Assembly (NCBI RefSeq): GCF_900230215.1
Contig: NZ_LT907982.1
Span: 558,001-622,000, forward strand
Length of the DNA: 64,000 nucleotides
Direction of reading: 5' to 3'
From: Jatrophihabitans sp. GAS493
GTDB lineage: Bacteria > Actinomycetota > Actinomycetes > Mycobacteriales > Jatrophihabitantaceae
Positions 44,344-52,392 of the stretch are shown here, piece after piece; positions within the stretch are counted from its first letter, which is position 1, and the number at the start of each line of letters is the position of its first letter. Below the pieces are notes generated by a model. The model made no database searches. It saw nothing but the letters and a program-made list of their open reading frames with translations, and was not told the DNA's origin. A program made the translations under genes and the position numbers.

Positions 44344-44733
44344 ATGGCGCAGGCTGTCGGTAGTACGGCGATGCTGAAGTGCACCTTCGGCCTGGCCCCG
44401 TCGACCCTCAACGTGCTGCCGGCGGCCCGCGTGACCGTCGAGGGGAAACCTGCCGCGGCCATCGTGGACGACGCCCCGATGCTCAACATCCCGCCCTTCG
44501 GGATGTGCAACAGCCTGGCCAACCCGGTGGTCGCGGCCGCCACCGCGGCCGCCCTCGGCGTCCTCACCCCGATGCCCTGCCTGCCTGTCATCCCGGCCCC
44601 CTGGATCCCGCTCGCGCCGACCGTGCTGATCGGTGGCAAGCCGGCTCTGGTCTCCGGCTCGATGTGCACCTGCGCCTACGGCGGCGTCATAGATATCGGC
44701 TTCCCTGCAAGCATTCGCACCACTATCGGGTAA
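44344..44733 (+). CDS. PAAR-like (DUF4280) spike-tip protein
   Basis: A 129-residue protein of the DUF4280/PAAR-like type. Cysteines at 13, 55, 79, 108 and 110, and repeated hydrophobic turns (MLNIPPFGMCNSLANP, VLIGGKPALVSGSMCTCAYG), fit the sharp cone that caps a VgrG/gp5 spike and binds a metal. It lies at the head of the injection-system genes on the same strand, 182 bases before the sheath gene. AGGGGC precedes the ATG. Confidence 0.85.
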   Translation: MAQAVGSTAMLKCTFGLAPSTLNVLPAARVTVEGKPAAAIVDDAPMLNIPPFGMCNSLANPVVAAATAAALGVLTPMPCLPVIPAPWIPLAPTVLIGGKPALVSGSMCTCAYGGVIDIGFPASIRTTIG

Positions 44734-44915
44734 TTATGTCCGAAATAGTGGGTTTCTACCCCATGAATCTGCTGATTCTGTCGACAACTTTGACACTTAC
44801 TTCACCATCGCGACCCTTTTTGGTTTACGGTTCTCGGCGGATCACTGTCTGTCACCACACGGTTTAAGTCGCGCAGTTCACCCTCCAAAACCTCCCTCGA
44901 AGGAGCGGCAAATCT
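44734..44915 (+). promoter_or_regulatory. Leader/promoter region of the sheath operon
   Basis: A relatively AT-rich gap before the sheath gene. It contains TTGACA (44790-44795), a possible -35 element, but I find no good -10 at 16-19 bases. AAGGAG at 44900-44905 is a strong ribosome site for the sheath. The gap suggests separate expression of the sheath and tube genes. Confidence 0.45.
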
Positions 44916-46490
44916 ATGCCCACGTACACGGCGCCCGGTGTCTATGTAGAAGAAGTTCCCTCGTCCCAGAAGGTGTTGTCAGCGGCTCCGACCGCCGTCG
45001 CCGCCTTCGTCGGGTTCACCGAGAAGGCGCCGTCGGACGACCCCCGCGACCCGCTGGGCCTGGCCCCACGACTGGTCACCAGCTGGTCGCAGTTCGAGGC
45101 GCTTTACGGGAGTTTTGCTGAGGGTTGTGTGCTTCCCCTCTCGGTCTACGGCTACTTCGCCAACGGCGGCAGCCTGGCCTACATCGTCCGGGTTCCGAAC
45201 ACCGAGCCCTCCGGCGAACCGGCGCGACTGGCCCTGCCGGCCGCTGACCGCGCCCTCGGCACGCCACTGCTTATCGAGAGTCTCGAGCCGGACGCCGACA
45301 TCGCGATCGACATCGCCACCGTCGACGGCGGCGAGGACGCAGCCGATGGCCCGTCGCCCTTCACCCTGACCGTGCTCCTGGACGGGCTCCCGGTCGAGAC
45401 GTTCGAGAGCGTCGACTTCAACACCGGCGACCGCAACGTGAAGACGGTCGTGAACAAGACCTCGACCAAGGTCAAGGTGGATGTGGCCCTGGAGAAGCAC
45501 GTCGACCTGGCCAGCCAGCTCGAGGTCCTGAAGCCCGGCCGATACGTGCTGGAGAAGGCGGCCGCGGTACCGGTCCCCGTAACCGGCCGCAAGTTCGCCG
45601 GCTCCGAGTCAGCCCGCGTCGGTATCAACGGCCTCGCCGTGGCCGACGACGTCACGATGGTGGTGATCCCCGACCTGGTGACCGCCGCTACCAAGGCCGA
45701 CGGCAGCATCGACCTCAACCTCTGGAAGGCCGTACAGACGTCATTGATCTCGCACTGCGAGCAGAACGGCAACCGGATGGCCGTGCTGGATGCCCCACCC
45801 GGCATGAACACGCAGCAGATCAAGGAATGGCGCAGCGACGTGGCCATGTACGACTCGGCCTTCGCCGCGCTGTACTACCCCTGGATCAAGGTGGAGAACC
45901 CGATCGGGGTCAACGGCAACTCGGAGATCTTCGTGCCTCCGTCGGGGCATGTGGCCGGCGTCTGGGCCCGCACCGATGAGACGCGTGGCGTCTGGAAGGC
46001 CCCGGCCAATGACACGATCCGCGGCGTGCTCGACATCGAGCGCGACATTACGCAGAACGAGCAGGGTCTGCTGAACCCGATCGGCATCAACTGCATCCGC
46101 CCGTTCGGCACTCGCGGCATCCGCATCTGGGGCGCCCGCACCCTGGCCTCGGACTCCGACTGGCGCTACATCAACGTGCGTCGCCTCTTCAACATGGTCG
46201 AGTCGACGATCCTCGAGGGGACCCAGTGGGCCGTCTTCGAGCCGAACGATGTTGCTCTGTGGGAGGGCGTCAAGCGCACCCTCGACGGATTCCTGCGCGG
46301 CCTCTGGTCAGCCGGCGCGCTCTTCGGCACGACGGCGGCTCAGGCCTACTACGTCAAGTGTGACGCCGAGACCAACCCGCCAGAGTCGATCGACGAGGGC
46401 AAGCTCGTGGTCGAGGTCGGCATCGCACCGGTGAAGCCGGCCGAGTTCGTGATCTTCCGGATCAGCCAGCAGAAGCAGATCGCCAGCTAA
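44916..46490 (+). CDS. Contractile tail sheath protein
   Basis: A 524-residue sheath subunit. The N-terminus PTYTAPGVYVEEVPSSQKVL is the standard phage/eCIS sheath start, whose extended arm links neighbouring subunits. The central domain (about 100-250) is the variable outer part. The C-terminal domain (about 330-524) holds NPIGINCIRPFGTRGIRIWG and GIAPVKPAEFVIFRISQ. Sheath contraction drives the tube into a target. It is the first structural gene after the leader gap, followed by tube genes. Confidence 0.93.
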   Translation: MPTYTAPGVYVEEVPSSQKVLSAAPTAVAAFVGFTEKAPSDDPRDPLGLAPRLVTSWSQFEALYGSFAEGCVLPLSVYGYFANGGSLAYIVRVPNTEPSGEPARLALPAADRALGTPLLIESLEPDADIAIDIATVDGGEDAADGPSPFTLTVLLDGLPVETFESVDFNTGDRNVKTVVNKTSTKVKVDVALEKHVDLASQLEVLKPGRYVLEKAAAVPVPVTGRKFAGSESARVGINGLAVADDVTMVVIPDLVTAATKADGSIDLNLWKAVQTSLISHCEQNGNRMAVLDAPPGMNTQQIKEWRSDVAMYDSAFAALYYPWIKVENPIGVNGNSEIFVPPSGHVAGVWARTDETRGVWKAPANDTIRGVLDIERDITQNEQGLLNPIGINCIRPFGTRGIRIWGARTLASDSDWRYINVRRLFNMVESTILEGTQWAVFEPNDVALWEGVKRTLDGFLRGLWSAGALFGTTAAQAYYVKCDAETNPPESIDEGKLVVEVGIAPVKPAEFVIFRISQQKQIAS

Positions 46491-46533
46491 CCCCTCGCAT
46501 TTCCCTCGTCATTCTTAGAACTTGGAGTAGGCA

Positions 46534-47010
46534 ATGCCCAACGACCTGATCAATACCGACCCGATCGTCGCCCAGAACTTCTTCCTCGCGATCGACGGCG
46601 AGCAGCTGCTGCTGTCTGGCGTCTCGGGCCTCGACCTGGAACTGGACGTCGTGACGATCCAGCAGAACGGCCCGAGCGGCAAGAAGCAAGCCATCAAGAC
46701 CCTCGGCAACTCGCTCAAGGTGCCGGATATCAGCATGACCCGGATGGCCCCGATGGACGCGATGAACGACCCGATCTGGAAGTGGTTCCACGCGGTCCGC
46801 GACGAAGGCTTCTCCGGGACCAAGCGCGAAGGTTCCCGTAAGAACGGATCGATCGTGCTCTATGACACCGCCTTCACCGAGATCGGCCGCTTCAACTTCT
46901 TCAACGGCTGGCCGAGCAAGATCTCGACCGATGGCTTGAGCACCGACTCGAACGATCCGGTCAAGGAGACCGTCACCCTGATCATCGAGAGGCTGGAGCG
47001 GATCAAGTAG
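46534..47010 (+). CDS. Inner tube protein (gp19-like), probable major tube
   Basis: A 158-residue tail-tube protein: NFFLAIDGEQLLLSGVSGLD, IQQNGPSGKKQAIKTLG, ISMTRMAPMD, FNFFNGWPSKI and VTLIIERLERI match the T4 gp19-like fold of phage and eCIS tubes. It stacks as hexamers inside the sheath. GGAG lies 8 bases before the ATG. The position directly after the sheath suggests the major tube subunit. Confidence 0.9.
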   Translation: MPNDLINTDPIVAQNFFLAIDGEQLLLSGVSGLDLELDVVTIQQNGPSGKKQAIKTLGNSLKVPDISMTRMAPMDAMNDPIWKWFHAVRDEGFSGTKREGSRKNGSIVLYDTAFTEIGRFNFFNGWPSKISTDGLSTDSNDPVKETVTLIIERLERIK

Positions 47011-47063
47011 TTCCAGTTCCGACTTATCTCTCGTGATTGACCCGCTCTGATTGGACGACCGCA

Positions 47064-47585
47064 GTGACCGAGCCGACGCTCCGGACCCGTTACGACTTCA
47101 CCCTGCCGAGGGGCTACGTCGACCACAACGGACGGCTGCAGAAGACCGGCACGATGCGGCTGGCGACGGCCCGCGACGAGCTCGAACCACTGCGCGACCC
47201 CTCGGTCTCCGGCCCGGACGACCCGCGACTGACCATCGTGGTGCTGGCCCGGGTAGTGGAGAAGCTCGGTGATCTCGAGCTCGTCACCACGCACGAGATC
47301 GAGGGGCTCTTCGCGGTCGACCTGGCCTTCTTGCAGGACTTCTACGGGGTTATCAACTTCGGTACCCAGGAGGAGTTCGAGGCTCTGCTGTCGGCCCAGC
47401 AGGGGACCGCGCTGCTGGGCTCCGCCCGTTCAGCTCCACCCGCCGCCCCCACCACGGCTGCGGCCGGCGGCGGGGGCGCGGCCGGCGACGGGGGTGTGAC
47501 CGACGAGGACGGCGCTGCGCTGCCCGAGACGACTGGCCGCTCGCTGCGATCTGCGGTCGAGGAGCTTCCTCGCCGGGCTCTGTGA
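47064..47585 (+). CDS. Phage-tail-assembly-type protein of eCIS loci
   Basis: A 173-residue protein. FTLPRGYVDHNGRLQKTGTM, RLATARDELEPLRDP, LARVVEKLG and IEGLFAVDLAFLQDFYGVIN are the pattern of the small tail-assembly protein found after the tube gene in actinobacterial and other eCIS clusters. It probably acts as a chaperone for tube or tail assembly. The C-terminal 55 residues are Gly/Ala-rich and disordered. The GTG at 47064 is preferred to a TTG at 47037. Confidence 0.78.
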   Translation: MTEPTLRTRYDFTLPRGYVDHNGRLQKTGTMRLATARDELEPLRDPSVSGPDDPRLTIVVLARVVEKLGDLELVTTHEIEGLFAVDLAFLQDFYGVINFGTQEEFEALLSAQQGTALLGSARSAPPAAPTTAAAGGGGAAGDGGVTDEDGAALPETTGRSLRSAVEELPRRAL

Positions 47586-47600
47586 GATCGGGCAGCCGCG

Positions 47601-47777
47601 ATGATGCGCTACCCGACGGACGCCCTCTGGCAGGAGATCGCCTTCCTGGCCTACCACCTGCACTGGCCGATGAATGACCTCCTCGACCTGGAGCACATGG
47701 ACCGGGTCCGGATGGTGCGGGCCGTCGTCGCCTTCAATGAGCGGGCCTGGCAGTCGGTGCGTGAGTATGCGCAGTAG
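47601..47777 (+). CDS. DUF6760-like small eCIS protein (58 residues)
   Basis: A 58-residue protein, MMRYPTDALWQEIAFLAYHL at the start, then HWPMNDLLDLEHMDRVRMVR. The pattern (EEIAFLAYHxHW, LxLEHxxRxxW/MV) is that of the small DUF6760 protein found between tail-assembly and second tube genes in eCIS loci. The start codon is one of two adjacent ATGs. It begins 16 bases after the previous stop. Its function is unknown. Confidence 0.75.
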   Translation: MMRYPTDALWQEIAFLAYHLHWPMNDLLDLEHMDRVRMVRAVVAFNERAWQSVREYAQ

Positions 47778-47819
47778 GCCGACAACTGAAGGCCGTTCAC
47801 GGAAAGGGGTGCGCTGACG

Positions 47820-48302
47820 ATGGCCTCGATAGATCCGCTCGGCGGCGAACCACCCACCGCGTCACGCTTCCTCTTCGAGGTGGACGGGGTCGAGATCGGC
47901 GTCTTCCGCGAGGTGACCGGCCTACAGGTGACCGTGGCTGTTCAGGAGTTCACCGAAGGTGGGCAGAACGGGTACGTCCACAAGTTGCCGGGGCGGATGA
48001 GCTGGCCGCACCTGGTCTTCCGACGCGGCGTGACCGCGAGCGACGCCCTCTTCAACTGGCTGGAGAAGTCCTCGGGCGAAGGCTTCGCCGGCAACCAGAG
48101 CAAGCTGGTCAAGGCCACCGGCGCGGTCACCGCGATCGACGCCAGTGGGGCCCGTCTGCGCGCCTGGAACTTCGCCGACGTCTTCCCGGTGCGCTGGAAG
48201 GGACCGGACTTCGAATCCGGCAGCAACGCCCCGCTGGAAGAGGAACTCGAAGTCGCCCACCATGGCTTCACGTCCCAGACTCAGCCCGCGGGCTCCGGAT
48301 GA
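47820..48302 (+). CDS. Second tube protein (gp19-like; tube initiator candidate)
   Basis: A 160-residue tube-fold protein: ASRFLFEVDGVEIGVFREVT, EFTEGGQNGYVHKLPGRMSW, PHLVFRRGVTASDALFNWLE, NAPLEEELEVAHHGF. eCIS clusters commonly carry two to three tube-like genes; the divergent one usually joins tube and baseplate. AAAGGGG precedes the ATG. Its stop overlaps the start of the large Pro-rich gene by 4 bases. Confidence 0.88.
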   Translation: MASIDPLGGEPPTASRFLFEVDGVEIGVFREVTGLQVTVAVQEFTEGGQNGYVHKLPGRMSWPHLVFRRGVTASDALFNWLEKSSGEGFAGNQSKLVKATGAVTAIDASGARLRAWNFADVFPVRWKGPDFESGSNAPLEEELEVAHHGFTSQTQPAGSG

Positions 48303-51300
48303 GCGAGCTGGATACCGAGGCGTCGCCGGACGCTGAGTCAGGCGGTATGGGATCAGCCAGCGGGGCCGAGGAGCCTGCATCGTTCGGCGAGAGGCTGACG
48401 CAGCGGCTGCGTCGACCCGGTCCGCCGATCGGGCGGCTGCGGGCATCCGGAATCGGCAGTGTCGCCCTGGCGTCGACCCGCTTCGCCACGGCGACCGGCC
48501 GCCCGGTTCCGCTGCGCCGTTTGCTGGCCGGTCCGGGCGAACTGCCGGTGCGGCGCTTCGCGGATGCCGGTGTTCGTCCGCCGCGCTGGTGGACCCCGAC
48601 CGAGGCCGCGGACCCCGAGCGCGACGCACGCACCGATGCCGAGACTCCGGCGACGGCCGGACGGCTCCTCCCGAGCGAGCTGCCCAGCCGCGCGCTGCCG
48701 CGGGCCGCCCGACAGGTCCCCAACGAGCAGACCTGGACACCGGGCGGCATCGCCGAGAACCTTGTGGCCACTGTGGCCAAGGTTCGCCGCCTCGAAGAGG
48801 TGTCGGCCGCCGGTCCGATGGGGACCGGCGCTCGCGCACGGCTCATGGCGCCGAAACCGTCACCACCACCGCAGCCACCGCCGTCACCGCCGTCACCGCG
48901 GTCCTCCGCCACGCCGCCGCCATCCCCACCGCCGTCACCGCCATCCCCACCGCCGTCACCGCGGTCCTCCGCCACGCCGACACCGCCCACACCGAGCCAG
49001 CCGAGGCAGTCGTCCTCACCACCGCCGCCCGGCCCGGCGCCCGCAGCTCACTCCACCGCCGCGGCCCCGACCTCCGCCCCGACCTCAGGTTCAGCTGAAC
49101 CGCGTTCGGCGCCAGCGATCGGTTCAGCTGAACCGATCACCGTGGTCCGGTCAGCGTTGTCACCCAGTACAGCACCGCCACCCGGTTCGTCACCGCCGAG
49201 TTCGCCAGCCGCGTCATCGCCAGCCTCGCCGTTGCCAGCCTCGCGGTCGGGCGGTTCCGCTTCGCCGCCTCCGACCGCGTCATCCGTCACGACCGCCGCG
49301 TCGCCGAGCGGCACCGCGACAGCCCAGCCACCGATCGCCCGATTGGCCGTGCCCTCCTCACCGTCGGCATCCTCATCGGCAATCGCCTCACCGTCGGGGT
49401 CCGCATCGTCGGCGATACCGGCGTCCGGGCCATATGCCTTCCAACGCACGGCGACCCTGGGACGCTTCGCCTCGGTGCGGCGCTCGGCCGCGACCTCGGC
49501 GGGCGAGGCGCCACACTCCGCAACGGGGAATGGCGGCTCTGGCGTGGCGGTGGCCGCCCGGCCGTCTGCCTACCTCTCCGCGAGCGCCTCCGGATCGGCG
49601 ATCAGTCAGCACGAGCTGCGCCGGAGCTGGGCACCGCAGCCTGGCTCCCCTAGTTTTGCCGGACGTTCAAGCGCCGGAGACGCCAGCCAGCCGCGAGCGA
49701 GCGACCCGGCGCGGACGCTGCGTCGCGCGCCCGGTGGGCTGCCGGAGGCTCTCACCGCCGCGACCATCAGTTCCGCCGTCGGCGTCGCCCCGACCCCGCG
49801 GATCGCCCCGACCCCGACCCCGGATTCGGTTGATGGCACGGCGCCCAACCCGGCCGCGGCCCGACCCACACTCCGATCGCTCCCGGCCGGCTCCGGGCTC
49901 GACCCCGGCGCACCGGCCCGCGCGGCCATTGCCTCCGATGCCGTAACAGCTCAGAGTCAGGCGGCTCAGAGTCAGGCCGCTCAGAGTCAGGCGCAGCCGC
50001 CGGGCCCGGCCGCCACGGCCGTGACCGCGCAGCCTCAGCCGAACCCGCTGCCGACGGTCATCGGTCGCTACTCGCTGCCCGGCACGTTCGTCCGGCGCGG
50101 CACTGGCTCGGCCAACTCGACCGGGTTCATGGTCGATCGCAGCATCCGCCGCTCCGTTGCGATTGGCGGGCCGATATCCCCGGCAACCTCAATCGCCGGC
50201 CAGCCGGTCTCGCCCGGAGGCCGCGCCGTCGGCAGCTCTGGTGGGAGCCCCGTCGTCGGCACCGGCCCGAACCCGGCGACGCCGACGGCCGTGCCACCGG
50301 CAGGTTCGCTCGCGCGCCCACCGTCGTCGGCACCGGCGACCGATCCACCCTCCGCGGCCACACCGACGTCGGCACCAACGCTGACCGCAGAGCCGGCCCC
50401 GACGGCAGCGGAGCGTTCGGCCACCGGCGACGGCCCGGACGGCCGGCGCCCAACCGCTCAGCGGCGGGGTTCACCCCTAGCCCCCGCCTCCGCCCCCGCC
50501 TCCGCCTCCGCCTCCGCGAGGCTGCTGCCCCAGTCGCGCACGCTGGTCACCGGCAGCGCCGCACCGGTGCCCTTCACCCCGGGGCTGGCGATCCACCGCC
50601 TACCGCTGTCGGCCATCGTTCCCCCGCACCCGAACGCCCCGGCTCCGGCCGGGCGACCCACTCCGCCAACTCGGCCGCAGAGCGGAGCCGACGGGGCATC
50701 CAGCGACCCCGTCCCATCGGGCACCCGTGCGCAGCCGACCACGGCGCCCACCGCTCCGGACCGGGCGATACCTGCGGGGAGCGTGGCGATCCGTCGCTCG
50801 CGAACGCCAACGCCAACGCCGCCGCCGCCGGCGGCCGGCCAGACAGCGACATCGACATCGACAGCGAGCGGGGAGCTGATGGTCGGCGGGCGACCGCGGC
50901 TGGAGTCCGCCTTCGCTGCTCCCGACGTCATCCGTCCGAGCGCGCTGCCGAACGCCACGCCCGCCGGGATCGGCCGGGCGCCAGTTCCACTGACCACCCC
51001 GAGGACGACGGGGGCCCGAACGACAGAAGTCGAACCGACCGCCAGCAGCGCAACAACAGCCAGTCCGCGCCCGGCGAGCGCGACCATCACCCGACGATCG
51101 GCCGTCTCCACCAGCCGCGTCCCGTCCGCCCTCCCGGCCACTTCACCGAGCCCACTGCGGCGGATCGCCGCAGCCGGGAACCCCAGCGCCGCCGGCTACA
51201 CGATGGCCCCACCCCGCATCAGCGTCCGCCCACCATTACCGCCCGCCGCCAGCGCCGCGCCGCCCATTCCCGATTCAGCGCGCCGCCCGGAGAGCGCATC

Positions 51301-51733
51301 CGCGCCGGCCGCCGGTCCAGCGACCAGCGGTTCAGCGACCGCCGGCGCCGGCCACCGGGACGCCGGCCGGCCGTCGCTGCTGGAGTCCACCGCCAGCCTC
51401 TTCCAGGGCGGCGGAGCCTCCGGGGCCGATGCCCTCACTTCTTTCCTGCGCCGCTCCACCGGGTCAGCAGCGACGCCCCCAGCCCGACCGGCATCCCCCA
51501 TCGCTCGAAGCAGCGGGCCGGCTCAGCCCAGATCAGGAGGCGGTCCAATGGAGAGCGCAGAACCGATCCGTCGATTCCGGGACGGCTCGTTCGGACAGTC
51601 GGTGATACCCGAGAGCCGCCTCACCTCGGAGGACCTGGACGACCTGGCCGACCTGGTCGTCGACCGCATCGAGCGCCGGGTCATCGCCGAACTCGAGCGG
51701 CGGGGCCAGTACCGAATCCCGGGGGCCTACTGA
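48299..51733 (+). CDS. Very large Pro/Ala/Ser-rich eCIS-operon protein with short conserved C-terminus
   Basis: A 1144-residue protein embedded in the operon by 4-base and 1-base overlaps. Residues 1-180 are basic and partly ordered (RLTQRLRRPGPPIGRLRASG, RWWTPTEA, EQTWTPGGIAENLVATVAKV). Residues 180-1080 are low-complexity Pro/Ala/Ser/Thr, probably disordered, with DNA-level repeats. The last 60 residues are compact: FRDGSFGQSVIPESRLTSED, LADLVVDRIERRVIAELERR. I recall this helical tail in shorter proteins at this operon position elsewhere. Possible roles are a baseplate-linked tether, length control, or a carrier for cargo; none is shown by sequence. Confidence 0.75.
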   Translation: MSELDTEASPDAESGGMGSASGAEEPASFGERLTQRLRRPGPPIGRLRASGIGSVALASTRFATATGRPVPLRRLLAGPGELPVRRFADAGVRPPRWWTPTEAADPERDARTDAETPATAGRLLPSELPSRALPRAARQVPNEQTWTPGGIAENLVATVAKVRRLEEVSAAGPMGTGARARLMAPKPSPPPQPPPSPPSPRSSATPPPSPPPSPPSPPPSPRSSATPTPPTPSQPRQSSSPPPPGPAPAAHSTAAAPTSAPTSGSAEPRSAPAIGSAEPITVVRSALSPSTAPPPGSSPPSSPAASSPASPLPASRSGGSASPPPTASSVTTAASPSGTATAQPPIARLAVPSSPSASSSAIASPSGSASSAIPASGPYAFQRTATLGRFASVRRSAATSAGEAPHSATGNGGSGVAVAARPSAYLSASASGSAISQHELRRSWAPQPGSPSFAGRSSAGDASQPRASDPARTLRRAPGGLPEALTAATISSAVGVAPTPRIAPTPTPDSVDGTAPNPAAARPTLRSLPAGSGLDPGAPARAAIASDAVTAQSQAAQSQAAQSQAQPPGPAATAVTAQPQPNPLPTVIGRYSLPGTFVRRGTGSANSTGFMVDRSIRRSVAIGGPISPATSIAGQPVSPGGRAVGSSGGSPVVGTGPNPATPTAVPPAGSLARPPSSAPATDPPSAATPTSAPTLTAEPAPTAAERSATGDGPDGRRPTAQRRGSPLAPASAPASASASARLLPQSRTLVTGSAAPVPFTPGLAIHRLPLSAIVPPHPNAPAPAGRPTPPTRPQSGADGASSDPVPSGTRAQPTTAPTAPDRAIPAGSVAIRRSRTPTPTPPPPAAGQTATSTSTASGELMVGGRPRLESAFAAPDVIRPSALPNATPAGIGRAPVPLTTPRTTGARTTEVEPTASSATTASPRPASATITRRSAVSTSRVPSALPATSPSPLRRIAAAGNPSAAGYTMAPPRISVRPPLPPAASAAPPIPDSARRPESASAPAAGPATSGSATAGAGHRDAGRPSLLESTASLFQGGGASGADALTSFLRRSTGSAATPPARPASPIARSSGPAQPRSGGGPMESAEPIRRFRDGSFGQSVIPESRLTSEDLDDLADLVVDRIERRVIAELERRGQYRIPGAY
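48871..48979 (+). repeat. Repeats inside the Pro-rich gene
   Basis: A 32-base segment at 48885-48916 (beginning CACCGCCGTCACCGCGGTCC) recurs exactly at 48948-48979, with CCACCGCCGTCACCG motifs between. It encodes PPSPPSPRSSATPPP-like sequence. The repeat indicates growth by local duplication. Confidence 0.8.
49949..49993 (+). repeat. Three tandem 15-bp units in the Pro-rich gene
   Basis: GCTCAGAGTCAGGCG occurs three times in a row (one with a final C), giving AQSQAAQSQAAQSQA. Such units change copy number easily by slippage. Confidence 0.85.
51535..51550 (+). promoter_or_regulatory. Internal ribosome-binding site and in-frame ATG within the Pro-rich gene
   Basis: AGGAGG (51535-51540), a perfect Shine-Dalgarno, is 7 bases before ATG (51548-51550). 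The ATG is in frame with the 1144-residue protein. Translation from it would give a 61-residue product, exactly the conserved C-terminal part (51548-51733). The spacing is ideal. Confidence 0.6.
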
Positions 51734-52392
51734 TGGGTGCCTTGGAGAAGGCATTCCTGGAGATCGAGGGGGGTGAACGGGTGCCCTGCCTCTTCAACCC
51801 CGACTCCATCTCGGTCGGACGGCGCAACAACTGGGTCGGCAACCCGATGCCCGGAAAGGGTGTGCCGAAGCTGCGCTACTCCGGCGCCGACTCCGGATGG
51901 ATGCGGCTGCAGCTCATGTTCGACACGACCGACGTCGGCACCCCGGTCACCAAGTACACCGGCAAGATCCTCGGCCTGATGGACGTCGACCCGTCCATCG
52001 CCGGCACCGATGAGACCTCCAACAACGCCCGACCGCCCACCGTCACCTTCCACTGGGGTGACCTGCACTCCTTCGCCTGCGTGGTGATCGACCTCGGGCT
52101 CACCTTCACCTACTTCTCCTCGACCGGCGTCCCGCTGCGGGCTGAGATGAGCCTGGAACTACGGCAGTACGAACCCTCCAAAGCGTTCGGCCCGCAGAAC
52201 CCGACGTCCGGGACGCCGAAGCCGCACCGGGTGCATCGCATTCAACCCGGCGAGACGCTGGACCGGATCTCCGCGCGCTACTACGGCGACTCGACGCGCT
52301 GGCGGGCGCTGGCCGAGGTGAACGGCATCGAGGACCCGCTCACGCTGCGGCCGGGGTCGTTGTTGTCGGTGCCACGGATGGAGGGAAAGTGA
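51733..52392 (+). CDS. eCIS baseplate/tube LysM protein (CIS_tube domain, Afp7-like)
   Basis: A 219-residue protein. The N-terminal domain (1-155; ALEKAFLEIEGGERVPCLFN, PDSISVGRRNNW, TFHWGDLHSFACVV) matches the contractile-injection-system tube N-terminal family. A C-terminal LysM (about 165-215; HRVHRIQPGETLDRISARYY, WRALAEVNGIEDPLTLRPG) follows. Its counterpart in Afp/PVC and T4 (gp53-like) links the tube or spike hub to the wedges. It starts on the last base of the previous stop. Confidence 0.88.
   Translation: MGALEKAFLEIEGGERVPCLFNPDSISVGRRNNWVGNPMPGKGVPKLRYSGADSGWMRLQLMFDTTDVGTPVTKYTGKILGLMDVDPSIAGTDETSNNARPPTVTFHWGDLHSFACVVIDLGLTFTYFSSTGVPLRAEMSLELRQYEPSKAFGPQNPTSGTPKPHRVHRIQPGETLDRISARYYGDSTRWRALAEVNGIEDPLTLRPGSLLSVPRMEGK

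Noticed and set aside
48459-49946. 495-codon frame in the Pro-rich gene
   Set aside because: Arg/His/Pro-rich shadow of the real frame; the real frame is tied to both neighbours by overlaps and has structured ends.
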